DNA of 64,000 bases from Miltoncostaea sp963770865. GTDB lineage: Bacteria > Actinomycetota > Thermoleophilia > Miltoncostaeales > Miltoncostaeaceae. Under the pieces are notes generated by a model. That model did no database searches, had not been told where the DNA came from, and was given only the letters and a program-made list of their open reading frames with translations. The position numbers were made by a program, and so were the translations under genes. Below are positions 10,618 to 18,874 of the stretch, in pieces (positions within the stretch are counted from its first letter, which is position 1; the number at the start of each line of letters is the position of its first letter). The stretch is from NCBI GenBank assembly GCA_963770865.1, contig CAVYRD010000013.1, positions 62,001 through 126,000 on the forward strand, written 5' to 3'.

Positions 10618-12075
10618 GTGTCTCGCACCGTCATCCTGGGAGCCGGGATCTCCGGACATACCGCCGCCCTGCGGCTGCGCCGGATGGTCGGCCGCGACCA
10701 CGAGGTCGTCGTGGTCACCCCCAACGCGAACTGGAACTGGATCCCCTCCAACATCTGGGTCGGCGTCGATCAGATGCCGCGGGAGAAGGTGGTGTTCGCT
10801 TTGGCACCCGTCTACCGCAGGACGGGGATCGAACTGCACCAGGCCCGCGCCGTCGCGATCCGCCCCGAGGGTGACGCGGAGAGCCCGCAGGGCGCGGTGG
10901 ACATCGCGTACACCGATCCCAAGTGGGCGGGCGAGACGGCCCGGCTGCGTTATGACTACCTGGTCAACGCCACCGGCCCGAAGCTGAACTTCGGCGCCAC
11001 GCCCGGCCTGGGGCCCGACGGGCACACGCTCTCGGTCTGCACCGCCGACCATGCCGCCCAGGCCGCGGAGGGCCTGCGCGCTGCGATCGAGCGCATGCGC
11101 GCCGGGCAGGCCCAGACGCTGGTGATCGGCGTGGGCCACGGCACGTGCACCTGCGAGGGCGCCGCCTTCGAGTACGCGTTCAACGTCGAGCACGAGATCC
11201 GCGAGGCCGGCGTGCGCGACCTCGCGGAGATCATCTACCTCACCAACGAGCACGCGCTCGGCGACTTCGGTGTGGGCGGCATGACGTTCAAGCAGCAGGG
11301 ATTCGTCACCACCAGCGCCCTGTGGACGGCGTCCATCTTCCGCGAGCGGGGCGTCAACGCGATCCTCGGCGCGCACGTCCAGCGCGTCGAGGAGAGCGTG
11401 ATCCACTATCAGCTCCTCGACGGCACCACCCACGAGATGGCGTTCGACTTCGCGATGCTGCTCCCCCCGTTCCGCGGCCAGGAGATCGCCGCCTACGACC
11501 GAGCCGGTGAGGAGATCACCGACCGCCTCTTCGCGCCCAACGGCTTCATGAAGGTTGACGCCGACTACGCGCCAAAGGAGTACGAGGCCTGGGGCGCCGA
11601 CGACTGGCCGAAGACGTACGAGAGCCCCGCGTACTCGAACGTCTTCGCCGTCGGCATCGCGTTCGCGCCCCCGCACCCCATCTCCCGGCCGAGGAAGGCC
11701 CCCGACGGCACTGTCATCTCCCCGGCACCTCCGCGGACGGGGATGCCGTCCGGGATCATGGGCCGCACGGTCGCGGAGACCATCGCCGACCGCATCAGGT
11801 ACGGCGGCGACACCCCGCCGCGCACGGCGTCGATGGCCCGCATGGGAGCGGGGTGCATCGCCTCCGCGGGCACGGGCATGCTCACCGGCAGCGCCGCCGG
11901 GATGACGATGTACCCCGTCGTCCCCGACTATGAGCGGTTCCCGCAGACGGGCCGCGACCTGCGTCACACGAAGGGGGAGATCGGCCTGGCCGGGCACTGG
12001 ACCAAGGTCCTCCTGCATCACCTCTTCATCTACAAGGCGAAGGCGCGGCCGCTGTGGTGGCTGATCCCCGAGTGA
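10618..12075 (+). CDS. Sulfide:quinone oxidoreductase-like flavoprotein
   Basis: 485 residues from GTG 10618, with GGAGG upstream. The N-terminal FAD motif is VILGAGISGHTAALRLRR. The catalytic region is GTCTCEGAAFEYAFN (Cys 177 and 179), and a distal Cys lies in GAGCIASAG (residue 413). This spacing matches the two redox cysteines of sulfide:quinone oxidoreductases. A FAVGIAF segment precedes the C-terminal membrane-association region rich in aromatic and basic residues. The enzyme would oxidise sulfide to polysulfide or persulfide and feed electrons to quinone at the inner membrane face. A small basic protein follows, and persulfide-handling genes lie further downstream. Confidence 0.85.
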   Translation: MSRTVILGAGISGHTAALRLRRMVGRDHEVVVVTPNANWNWIPSNIWVGVDQMPREKVVFALAPVYRRTGIELHQARAVAIRPEGDAESPQGAVDIAYTDPKWAGETARLRYDYLVNATGPKLNFGATPGLGPDGHTLSVCTADHAAQAAEGLRAAIERMRAGQAQTLVIGVGHGTCTCEGAAFEYAFNVEHEIREAGVRDLAEIIYLTNEHALGDFGVGGMTFKQQGFVTTSALWTASIFRERGVNAILGAHVQRVEESVIHYQLLDGTTHEMAFDFAMLLPPFRGQEIAAYDRAGEEITDRLFAPNGFMKVDADYAPKEYEAWGADDWPKTYESPAYSNVFAVGIAFAPPHPISRPRKAPDGTVISPAPPRTGMPSGIMGRTVAETIADRIRYGGDTPPRTASMARMGAGCIASAGTGMLTGSAAGMTMYPVVPDYERFPQTGRDLRHTKGEIGLAGHWTKVLLHHLFIYKAKARPLWWLIPE

Positions 12076-12125
12076 GCGGGGCAACAACACCCGCAGTCGC
12101 CCACCCCGAAGCCGGAGGCAGAGCG

Positions 12126-12272
12126 ATGCTCGAACAGGAGCCGTCGATCGGTCAGGCGTCGCTTCCCACGAAGCGGACCCTGCGTCGGCGCAGGAATCCG
12201 ATCATCCAGTTGTGGCGCTTCATCTCGCTGAACTCGCGGATGGCGCACATCGCCCGTCGGGGCCATAAGTAG
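12126..12272 (+). CDS. Small basic protein downstream of the sulfide:quinone oxidoreductase gene
   Basis: 48 residues from ATG 12126, with GGAGG nearby. It has a run of basic residues (KRTLRRRRNPI) followed by an amphipathic helix (IIQLWRFISLNSRMAHIA) and ends RRGHK. The ribosome site, the spacing of 50 nt from the oxidoreductase gene and a terminator-like hairpin 26 nt later indicate that it is real and co-transcribed. The function is not known; a membrane-surface anchor or cofactor for the flavoprotein is conceivable. Confidence 0.6.
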   Translation: MLEQEPSIGQASLPTKRTLRRRRNPIIQLWRFISLNSRMAHIARRGHK

Positions 12273-12297
12273 GCGCCGACCGGGGCTGCGCACGCAG

Positions 12298-12331
12298 CGG
12301 CCCGCGCGTTGAGCCGGGACCTCGCGGGCCG
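12298..12331 (+). terminator. Terminator-like hairpin after the oxidoreductase operon
   Basis: CGGCCCGCG (12298-12306) pairs with CGCGGGCCG (12323-12331) around a 16-nt loop. It has no T-run, as is common in very GC-rich genomes. Confidence 0.55.
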
Positions 12332-12376
12332 TCTGACCCGCCCACTTCCTCCTCCGGTAGGCGCGACCGCTACGGA

Positions 12377-13462
12377 CTAGCGTCCTGATGCATTGATTCG
12401 CGTGCAGTAGCGCGCGATCGACTCGAGGATCTGGTCGGCGGTCTTGGTCCAGACGTGGGGGCGGGGGTTCTCGTTCCAGCCCGCGATCCAGGACCGGATG
12501 TCGGCGTTGAGGGCACGCACCGAGCGGTGAGTGCCCCGGCGCAGGCTCGTGGTGGTCAGCTCACCGAACCAACGCTCGACCAGGTTGAGCCAGGAGGCCG
12601 AGGTCGGGGTGAAGTGCACGACAAAGCGCGGGTGGGCCAGTAGCCAGCGCTTGACGGCCGGCGTCTTGTGGGTGGAGGCGTTATCGATGATCAGATGGAC
12701 GTCCAGGTGCTCGGGGACCGCGGCATCGATCGTTGCCAGGAAGCGGCGGAACTCGATCGCGCGGTGGCGCGCGTGCAGGGAGCCGATCACCTTGCCACTG
12801 GCCAGATCGAGGGCCGCGTAGAGGCTCGATGTGCCCGAGCGGCGGTAGTCGTGGGTGGCGCGCTCGGGGGTGCCCGGCAGCATCGGCAGGATCGGGGCGG
12901 TGCGATCGAGGGCCTGGATCTGGGACTTCTCATCGACGCACAGCACCACCGCGCGCTCGGGAGGGTCGAGGTAGAGCCCCACGACATCGCGCACCTTGGC
13001 GACGAACTGAGGGTCCCGAGAGAGCTTCCAGACCTCCTGGCGATGGGGCTGCAGGCCAAAGGCCCGCCAGATGCGAAGGACGGCCGACTGGCTGAGGCCG
13101 AGCTCGCTGGCCAGCGAGCGCGTCGACCAGTGGGTGGCGTTCTTTGGGGTGCGCTCCAGGGTGGTGGTGATCACCTGCTCCACCTGGGCGTCAGTGACCG
13201 TGCGCGGCCGGCCGGGCCGGGGCTCATCGACCAGGCCATCCAGGCGCTCGGCGACAAAGCGGGCCCGCCACTTGCCCACCATCCCGCGGGTGATGCCGAG
13301 CCGCTCGGCGATCTCGGTGTTCTTCAGACCCTCGGCCGCGCCGAGGACGACCCGCGAGCGCATCGCGAGGGCCTGGGCGCTCTTTCGCCGCCGCGCCCAG
13401 GCCTCCAGCTGTTCGCGTTCCTCATCGCTGAGGACTACGGATACCGCTCTCGGATCAGGCAT
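12377..13462 (-). CDS. IS630-family transposase
   Basis: 361 residues from ATG 13462. An N-terminal helix-turn-helix region (NTEIAERLGITRGMVGKWRARF, about residues 50-72) and a second one (LASELGLSQSAVLRIWRAFG) bind the ends. The DDE catalytic core is visible: VVLCVDEKSQ (first Asp), VHLIIDNASTHKT (second Asp) and SWLNLVERWFGEL (Glu). Length and order match full IS630 transposases. The stop codon TAG (reverse of 12377-12379) lies outside the element, with two bases from the TA target duplication and one from flanking DNA. The reading frame is therefore closed only by insertion into CTAG. Confidence 0.95.
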   Translation of the reverse strand: MPDPRAVSVVLSDEEREQLEAWARRRKSAQALAMRSRVVLGAAEGLKNTEIAERLGITRGMVGKWRARFVAERLDGLVDEPRPGRPRTVTDAQVEQVITTTLERTPKNATHWSTRSLASELGLSQSAVLRIWRAFGLQPHRQEVWKLSRDPQFVAKVRDVVGLYLDPPERAVVLCVDEKSQIQALDRTAPILPMLPGTPERATHDYRRSGTSSLYAALDLASGKVIGSLHARHRAIEFRRFLATIDAAVPEHLDVHLIIDNASTHKTPAVKRWLLAHPRFVVHFTPTSASWLNLVERWFGELTTTSLRRGTHRSVRALNADIRSWIAGWNENPRPHVWTKTADQILESIARYCTRINASGR

Positions 13463-13509
13463 GAGAGCAGTCTACCGCTTACTGCACGCGAACTATTGAA
13501 TCAAGACAC
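12380..13509 (-). mobile_element. Complete IS630-family insertion sequence
   Basis: 1130 bp flanked by a TA duplication (12378-12379 and 13510-13511) within CTAG, the classic IS630 target. The ends are imperfect inverted repeats: left GCGTCCTGAT with TTCGCGTGCAGTA further in, right (reversed) GTGTCTTGAT with TTCGCGTGCAGTA. The single transposase gene fills almost the whole element. The copy looks intact and recently inserted between two intergenic stretches. Confidence 0.9.
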
Positions 13510-13603
13510 TAGGTCTTCCTACGAATGGCCGCGGTGGCGAGCGTGTCGGCGAGCCGCCTGAAATCCGTCCCGGTAAGGACTTGCGACGGGAGTGGCGCCG
13601 AGG

Positions 13604-13975
13604 TCAGTAACTGAAGACCGTGGCGCCGTCGTCGCCCATCCACTCCCACAGGGGTGTGGCGCCGCCGAGCCGCGCGTTCGAAACGAGCTCGGCCTGGTCC
13701 AACTTGCGGGCGTTGAAGCAGATGGGGCAGACCATCAGTTCTCCCCCGCCCTCGGCGTACTGCTCGACGAGCCGGGCGAGCGGTGGGCAGCCCTCGCACG
13801 CGACCGCCTCGGCGTACCCCGGCAGCGCGAGCCGGACGGCCTCCTTGGTCAGGAACATCGCGACCTGTCTGCCTCGCTCGACGGCTGCGCCGCCGACCAG
13901 GAACGCCACGGTCACCCGCTCGGCGTCCTCGAGCCCGGTCGCGAGGTTGATCACCACCTTGCGCGCGTCTGACAT
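13604..13975 (-). CDS. DsrE-family sulfur-relay-like protein
   Basis: 123 residues from ATG 13975, with GAGGA upstream. The opening KVVINLATGLEDAERVTVAFLVGGAA is the first beta-alpha unit of the DsrE/F fold. It contains AVACEGCPPLARL and ELMVCPICFNARK, giving two Cys pairs; the CPIC pair sits where sulfur-carrying cysteines lie in DsrE-like proteins. A function in shuttling sulfane sulfur produced by sulfide oxidation fits the neighbouring oxidoreductase, OsmC and rhodanese genes. IS630 separates it from the oxidoreductase operon. Confidence 0.75.
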   Translation of the reverse strand: MSDARKVVINLATGLEDAERVTVAFLVGGAAVERGRQVAMFLTKEAVRLALPGYAEAVACEGCPPLARLVEQYAEGGGELMVCPICFNARKLDQAELVSNARLGGATPLWEWMGDDGATVFSY

Positions 13976-14098
13976 CGGTCCTCCTCGCTCGCGCGTCGGT
14001 TTGCTGACGATTCGAGAGGACCCTAGGCCGCACCGGACGGGCAGGCATCGCCGAAACCAGCCATCCACGGGCACGCCCGGCCCGATGGCCAGATCTCG

Positions 14099-15778
14099 CT
14101 ATGCGAGCCCGTGGCGAGCGGCGAGGGAGGCCGCCGCGGCGCGCGTGGGGAGCCTGAGCTTGCGCAGGATGTTCGCGACGTGACGGTTGACCGTGTGCTC
14201 GCTCAGGACGAGGCGCTGCGCAATACCCTGATTCGTGAGGCCCTCGGCGACGAGACTGAGGACCTCCAGCTCGCGCTCGCTCAGGCAGGCGAGCGGCGTG
14301 CCGGCGGCGTCCGACGGGACGCGCGCGGGCGCGCGCCTGAGGTTCGCGAGCATGGCCTCGGCCCGCGCGCCCTCCCCGTGGGCCCCCAGCGCCCGGAAGC
14401 CCTCGAGCGCCGCTTCGACCTCGCGCTCGGCCTGGTCTCGGCGACCCGAGGCGCTGAGCGTGGCGGCGAGATCGAGCCTCACGCGCGCGGCGTCGAACCG
14501 GGCGTCGCTCGCCACGAACAGGTCGAACGCATCCTCGAACGAACGCCGCGCGTCGTCGTGTGCGCCACGGGCGGCCGCGAGCGTTCCCTCCGCGGAGAGG
14601 AGGGCTCCCAGAAGCGGGCGCGTTCGCGCGCGCGACGCAACCTCGCGGAGCTGCGAAAGCGCCTCGGTCGCGCGATCGAGGTCACCCAGGCTCACGAGCG
14701 CCCTGACGGCAGCTTCAAGCCCGGCGCTGCGCTCGATCCTGTTCGGGTCGGGGAACCGGCGGAGGTAGCGATCGGCCAGCTCGAGCGCCTCCGAGGGCTC
14801 GCCCCGGTCGAGGGCGAGCGCCGCGCTCCCGAGCAGGGAGATCGAGTGCGTCTGGCTGCGGGCGAAGAGCTCCTCCGCCTCGGCCCGCCGGCCCTGCCGC
14901 CGTCTCAGCTCCCCCAGGCGAGCGAGCGCATCGCCGAGCATGGGCGGCCGGGACGTCTGGAGTCCGTCGACGGCGGCGCTGAGCTGGCTCTCCGCCTCCT
15001 CCCATCGGCCCTGCCAACTGAGCACGCTGGCGTAGTGCGTCCTGCAGGTGTTCAGCAGGAAGATGTCGTGCCGGCCACAGAACTCGCCGACGCGCGCGCA
15101 CCACTGGGCTGCCCGCTCGTAGTCCCGCACCCGCTCGCAGGCGGAGACGAGGTAGCAGCAGGCCCAGGCGACGCAGTACAGGAGCCGGGCCTCACCCGCG
15201 AGCGCCACCGTCGTCGCCTCGTCGAGGAGGTGCATGCCGTCCTCGAGCTCGCCGTCGCTGACGAGCGCCCGACCCCCGAGCCCGAGCCCGAGCATCTCGA
15301 GCTCGGGGGAGGCGAACTTCCGGCCGAGCTCGACCGCGCGCGCCGCAAGCTGCCGGGCCTTGGCCGTGTCCTCGTCCAGCGCGAGCGCGATGTGCCCCTC
15401 GTGGATGGCGAGCCAGCCGTGATCGACTCCGGGCTCGAGCCCGTCGATGAGGCTGTGCGCGCGCTGGAGCCAGCCGTTGGCCACCGCCGGTTCACCCCGG
15501 AACAACAGGGAGTCGGCGGCGAGCCAGGCGGCGAGCCGCGCTGCGGAGCCCTTGTCGCCACGCTCGAGGTACAGGCGGTAGGCGTGCTCGCGCGCGCCGA
15601 AGGCGAGCCGCTCCTGGTCGAGCATCTGACCGGCCCAGCCCAGCCCCTCGAGCGCCTCCGGCGTCTCGCCCTCGGCGACGTGCTCCTCGAACAGCGTCCT
15701 GGCGCGCTCCCAGTCGCCGGCGCTGAGAGCGGCCCAGCCCGCATCGAGCGGGCCCGCCCGGAGCAGTTCCTCAAACAC
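14099..15778 (-). CDS. LuxR-family regulator with N-terminal TPR-like repeats
   Basis: 559 residues from ATG 15778. Residues 1 to about 480 are helical repeats rich in Ala/Leu/Arg with TPR-like spacing (for example DWERARTLFEEHVAEGETPEALEGLG and RWEEAESQLSAAVDGL). The C-terminal HTH is standard LuxR: LSERELEVLSLVAEGLTNQG, then RLVLSEHTVNRHVANILRKL. There is no ATPase or receiver domain, so the signal probably binds the repeat domain. It is transcribed away from the CxxC-OsmC-DsrE genes and could control them, but no operator is evident. Confidence 0.85.
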   Translation of the reverse strand: MFEELLRAGPLDAGWAALSAGDWERARTLFEEHVAEGETPEALEGLGWAGQMLDQERLAFGAREHAYRLYLERGDKGSAARLAAWLAADSLLFRGEPAVANGWLQRAHSLIDGLEPGVDHGWLAIHEGHIALALDEDTAKARQLAARAVELGRKFASPELEMLGLGLGGRALVSDGELEDGMHLLDEATTVALAGEARLLYCVAWACCYLVSACERVRDYERAAQWCARVGEFCGRHDIFLLNTCRTHYASVLSWQGRWEEAESQLSAAVDGLQTSRPPMLGDALARLGELRRRQGRRAEAEELFARSQTHSISLLGSAALALDRGEPSEALELADRYLRRFPDPNRIERSAGLEAAVRALVSLGDLDRATEALSQLREVASRARTRPLLGALLSAEGTLAAARGAHDDARRSFEDAFDLFVASDARFDAARVRLDLAATLSASGRRDQAEREVEAALEGFRALGAHGEGARAEAMLANLRRAPARVPSDAAGTPLACLSERELEVLSLVAEGLTNQGIAQRLVLSEHTVNRHVANILRKLRLPTRAAAASLAARHGLA

Positions 15779-15945
15779 GGCGCCTCCGAAGGACGGCGGT
15801 CTCGCGAGCCTCGCGCCCAGGGTCAGACGGTCGAGCTCTCGCGCGGCGTCTGCGTGGCGATATTCCGTCGGCCCCGGATGGGCGTCAAGCGCGCTCGAGT
15901 GGTGTCGCCCGGTCAGCGTCTGCCTGACGCTCGGGCGCTGCGGGT

Positions 15946-15971
15946 TTCCCCGCTCTCACGGTGAGGGGATG
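15946..15971 (+). promoter_or_regulatory. Candidate GGGTTTCCCC promoter-like element
   Basis: CGGGTTTCCCC followed after about 14 nt by GGGGAT resembles the GTTT...GGGTAT pattern of actinobacterial stress sigma factors. Similar GGGTTTCCCC starts occur near 31615 and 47867. The match is short and GC-driven, so the call is weak. Confidence 0.25.
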
Positions 15972-16075
15972 CTCGGCGGTCGTCGTCCCCACGCGGCGAT
16001 AGCGTCGATGTCGACCGGTTGCCCCCTCGCGTGCCGACGGTCACCGGCCCGTGAAGCCCAAGGAGGTGGCTCGAC

Positions 16076-16270
16076 ATGGCTGACGCCCACCAGATGACCG
16101 AGGCGATCCCCTGCTCCGTCTGCGACACGACGCCCACTCCCGCCAGGCCCGAGGTGATCCACGCCGAGCCGCTCACCCACTGCGAGTGGTGCGGGGCGGA
16201 GTACCCGCAGCCCGACGAGCCTGCCTCCGGCCGTCTGACGGCCGGCGCGGAACCGGCCAAGGAGGGCTAG
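16076..16270 (+). CDS. Small CxxC (zinc-ribbon-like) protein
   Basis: 64 residues from ATG 16076, preceded by AAGGAGG. Two Cys pairs, CSVC (residues 13-16) and CEWC (37-40), could bind one zinc ion; the tail is acidic and Pro/Ala-rich. Its stop overlaps the GTG of the OsmC gene. No named family is recognised. Small zinc-ribbon proteins often accompany thiol-redox genes. Confidence 0.65.
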   Translation: MADAHQMTEAIPCSVCDTTPTPARPEVIHAEPLTHCEWCGAEYPQPDEPASGRLTAGAEPAKEG

Positions 16271-16683
16271 TGGCCTACGTGGTCGAGGCCCGCCTCGCCG
16301 GAGATGTTGTGGCGGAGGTCGCCTGCAAGGAGAGCCTGATCGCCTTCGACAGCTCACCGGCCCCGGGGCCGCAGCTCCCCGGTCCGGCGGAGCTCCTCGG
16401 CGCGGCGTTCGCCGCGTGCCTTCTCAAGAACGTCGAGCGGTTCTCCGAGATCCTCCCGTTCCGCCAGTCCGGTGCGTCCGTGCGGGTGGAGCTCCAGCGC
16501 CAGGACTCGCCCCCGCGCTTCACGCGCATCCGCTACGAGCTGCGCGTGGCGACCGACGAGGATGAGCGCCGCGTGGCCCTCCTTCACCGCAACCTGCAAA
16601 AGCACGGGACGGTCTTCAACACCCTCGCCGCCGGCTGTGAGATCGAGGGCGAGCTCGTCGCCGAGCGCCCGGTTCTGCGATGA
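16270..16683 (+). CDS. OsmC-like peroxiredoxin family protein
   Basis: 137 residues from GTG 16270, overlapping the upstream stop by one base. The OsmC fold is recognisable from GPAELLGAAFAACLLKNVERF (first redox Cys) and FNTLAAGCEIEGELV (second Cys). The two cysteines are in the positions that reduce organic hydroperoxides in Ohr/OsmC proteins. In a sulfide locus a related role in reducing organic persulfides is plausible. It is transcribed with the zinc-ribbon-like protein gene and probably with the second DsrE gene. Confidence 0.8.
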   Translation: MAYVVEARLAGDVVAEVACKESLIAFDSSPAPGPQLPGPAELLGAAFAACLLKNVERFSEILPFRQSGASVRVELQRQDSPPRFTRIRYELRVATDEDERRVALLHRNLQKHGTVFNTLAAGCEIEGELVAERPVLR

Positions 16684-16801
16684 GAGCACCCGGCCGACGG
16701 CAGGCGCTCGCGCCCCGCGCGGAGGGCATCGGGGCCGAGCGTCTCGAAGAAGCCCTCGTCGCCCAGCTTGTCGCGGGTCGTCCCGTTGCCGTCGAGGCGC
16801 G

Positions 16802-17161
16802 GTGAGCGCCGTGCGGATCCTCTTCGTCCTGAACGAGCCGCCCTACGGAACCGAGCGTTCGTACAACGGCCTGCGTCTCGCCTATGCCCTCGCAAAGCGC
16901 GAGGAGACCGAGATCCGCGTCTTCATGCTCGCCGACTCGGTCGGCTGCGCGGTGGCGGGCCAGAAGGTGCCCGAGGGCTACTACGACCTCGGCCGGATGA
17001 TCGAGGCGCTCGGGCGCCGCGGAGCCGAGATCGGCCTCTGCGGCACCTGCATGGACGCCCGCGGCCTCCCCGAGGATCGCCTCCTGCCGGGCGCACGCCG
17101 CTCGACACTCGAGGGGCTCGCCGACTGGACGCTGTGGGCCGAGCGGGTGCTCGTCTTCTGA
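16802..17161 (+). CDS. DsrE/DsrF-like protein
   Basis: 119 residues from GTG 16802 (GTG 16811 is an alternative). The first strand is VRILFVLNEPPYGTERSYNG, the family opening with the conserved PYG. Two Cys sites follow: DSVGCAVAGQKVPEGYYD and GLCGTCMDARGL, the latter a CGTC pair in the typical sulfur-acceptor position. Homologues are common beside sulfide oxidation and rhodanese genes. It is the second DsrE paralogue in this block and clearly distinct in sequence from the one at 13604. Confidence 0.8.
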   Translation: MSAVRILFVLNEPPYGTERSYNGLRLAYALAKREETEIRVFMLADSVGCAVAGQKVPEGYYDLGRMIEALGRRGAEIGLCGTCMDARGLPEDRLLPGARRSTLEGLADWTLWAERVLVF

Positions 17162-17228
17162 GGGTCCGGTGCCGCCTGAGGCGTAGGCCTCCGTGCTGGT
17201 CAGGTCGCCCTGGACGCGCGTCCTCGTC

Positions 17229-18059
17229 CTACTTGCGCGCGAGCAGCGACACGCTGGCGACGCCGTACTTGTCGCAGGCCTGCAGCGCGCGCTCGCTCAG
17301 GAACTCGTACGCGTTCTCGCGCACCTCCTCGACCGTCGGCCCGGCCTGCTCGATCGCCTCCACGTAGCTGTCGCGGGGGATGGCGCCCCCGATGCACGCC
17401 GCCCACAGATCCGTGTTGCGCCGGGTGCGCCCCACCAGCGGACGCCCGCTGATGATGTCGGCGAGCGCCAGGCGGCCCCCCGGCCGCAGGAGCCGCGCCG
17501 CCTCGCGGAACACCGCGCCCTTGTCCGGCGCGAGGTTGATGACGCCGTTGGAGACCACGCAGTCGGCGATCCCGTCCTCCAGCGGCACCGCCTCGATGCG
17601 GCCCTCAAGGATCTCGACCTGGGCGAAGCCGTGGTCATCGGCCAGGCGGCGCGACTTGTCGAGCTGCGCCGGGGTCATGTCGATCCCGATCGCGCGCCCG
17701 GCCGGCCCGAGCCGGACGGCGGCGCAGAACAGGTCGGTGCCCGATCCGCTGCCGAGGTCGACGACGCACTCGCCCTCCTCGAGGCCGGCGAGGTCGAAGT
17801 AGTGCCCGACGCCGGCGAACGATGCGGCCGCCGCGTCCGGGATCCGGTCGAGGAGAACCGTGTCGTAGCCGAGCGCCTCCGCCAGTGGGCGTCCGGTGAG
17901 GAAGTGGAAGTCGCCATCGGGCCGGAGCGCGACCTCCGTGTACATCTCCTTGATGGCCCGCTCGAGGTGGTCCTCGTCGATCAGCTCGCGCGCATCGAGC
18001 TGAGGCAGGGCCGCGTCGCGGCTGATCTCCGCCTGCTCTTCGTTCGTGAGCTCTCTCAT
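17229..18059 (-). CDS. Class I SAM methyltransferase, arsenite-methyltransferase (ArsM)-like
   Basis: 276 residues from ATG 18059. The SAM-binding loop is VVDLGSGSGTDLFCAAVRLG, followed by GIDMTPAQLDKSRRLA, a sequence style typical of ArsM. The segment SNGVINLAPDKGAVFREA aligns with the ArsM motif SNCVINL, but the arsenic-binding Cys is replaced by Gly; a later Cys is kept in DLWAACIGGAIP. Arsenic methylation is therefore doubtful and another thiol or chalcogen substrate is possible. It is transcribed divergently from the ArsR-rhodanese gene across a 116-nt region with an inverted repeat and probably belongs to that regulon. Confidence 0.75.
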   Translation of the reverse strand: MRELTNEEQAEISRDAALPQLDARELIDEDHLERAIKEMYTEVALRPDGDFHFLTGRPLAEALGYDTVLLDRIPDAAAASFAGVGHYFDLAGLEEGECVVDLGSGSGTDLFCAAVRLGPAGRAIGIDMTPAQLDKSRRLADDHGFAQVEILEGRIEAVPLEDGIADCVVSNGVINLAPDKGAVFREAARLLRPGGRLALADIISGRPLVGRTRRNTDLWAACIGGAIPRDSYVEAIEQAGPTVEEVRENAYEFLSERALQACDKYGVASVSLLARK

Positions 18060-18140
18060 CGCCCTTCCCCTTTCACTCGGGGCGGCGCGGTCACCAGTGC
18101 CACGTCGCCGATGAGGCATCTACCTACGGCGGAGGGGCCA

Positions 18141-18170
18141 TTGTCAAGTAATTGCTTGAATGATTGAATC
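18141..18170. promoter_or_regulatory. Divergent promoter and ArsR-type operator
   Basis: This AT-rich island contains TCAA-gtaattgc-TTGA (18144-18159) and repeated TTGAAT (18156-18161, 18164-18169). Rightward, TTGTCA (18141) with 17-nt spacing to TTGAAT would start RNA near the ATG at 18176, so the mRNA may be leaderless. Leftward, the reverse strand has TTGACA (18143-18148) with a possible GGTAGA -10. The repeat overlaps both, fitting repression of both genes by the ArsR protein. Confidence 0.6.
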
Positions 18171-18175
18171 ACCGC

Positions 18176-18874
18176 ATGCCCGCCGACTCCCGTCATCTGA
18201 AGAAGGACCTGTTCGACGCCGTGTCCGAGGTCGCCCGGGCGCTCGGCAGCGGACCACGGCTGGCCCTCGTGGACCTGCTCGCCCAGGGCGAGCGGTCGGT
18301 CGAGCAGCTGGCCGGCGCCGCGGGGCTGTCGGTCGCCAACGCCTCCCGTCACCTCCAGATCCTGCGCCGCGCCGGCCTCGTGAGCACCCGGCGCGAGGGG
18401 CCGCGCGTCCACTATCGCCTCGCCGGCGACGACGTCCTCGAGCTCTGGCTTGCGCTTCGCACCGTCGCCGCAACGCGTGTCGGCGAGGTCGAGCGCGCCG
18501 CCCGCGACTACCTCGGCGACGAGGTCGAGGCCATCGGACGCGGGGAGCTCGTCTCCCGGCTCGGATCGGGGGAGATCCTCGTCCTCGACGTCCGCCCGCG
18601 GGTCGAGTTCGCCGCGGGCCATATCCAGGGGGCGCGCTCGATCCCCCTCGACGAGCTCGAGGCCCGCCTCGCCGAGCTCCCGGAGGACGCCGAGGTGGTC
18701 GCCTACTGCCGCGGCCCCTACTGCGTCTACGCCCACGAGGCGGTCCGGCGCCTGCGCGCGTCCGGCCGCCGGGCCCGGCGCCTCGAGGACGGATGGCCCG
18801 AGTGGCGCCTGGCGGACCTTCCCCGTGAGACCGAGATGCCCGCTGCGGCGTCGCCGAAGGAGACGACGGCATGA
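18176..18874 (+). CDS. ArsR-family repressor fused to a rhodanese domain
   Basis: 232 residues from ATG 18176; an in-frame TTG at 18164 is a less likely start. Residues 1-100 form an ArsR winged helix (VEQLAGAAGLSVANASRHLQ, LVSTRREGPRVHYRL). Residues about 120-215 form a rhodanese domain with LVLDVRPRVEFAAGHIQGA and the active loop VAYCRGPYCVYAHEA. I see no cysteine in the ArsR part. Any thiol or persulfide sensing must therefore use the rhodanese Cys, unlike SqrR/BigR repressors, which use cysteines in the DNA-binding domain. The stop overlaps the ATG of the metallo-beta-lactamase gene, so sensor and detoxifying enzyme are coupled. Confidence 0.88.
   Translation: MPADSRHLKKDLFDAVSEVARALGSGPRLALVDLLAQGERSVEQLAGAAGLSVANASRHLQILRRAGLVSTRREGPRVHYRLAGDDVLELWLALRTVAATRVGEVERAARDYLGDEVEAIGRGELVSRLGSGEILVLDVRPRVEFAAGHIQGARSIPLDELEARLAELPEDAEVVAYCRGPYCVYAHEAVRRLRASGRRARRLEDGWPEWRLADLPRETEMPAAASPKETTA

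Noticed and set aside
12668..13561. Rightward gene inside the IS630 element
   Set aside because: Antisense shadow of the transposase, with no motif of its own.
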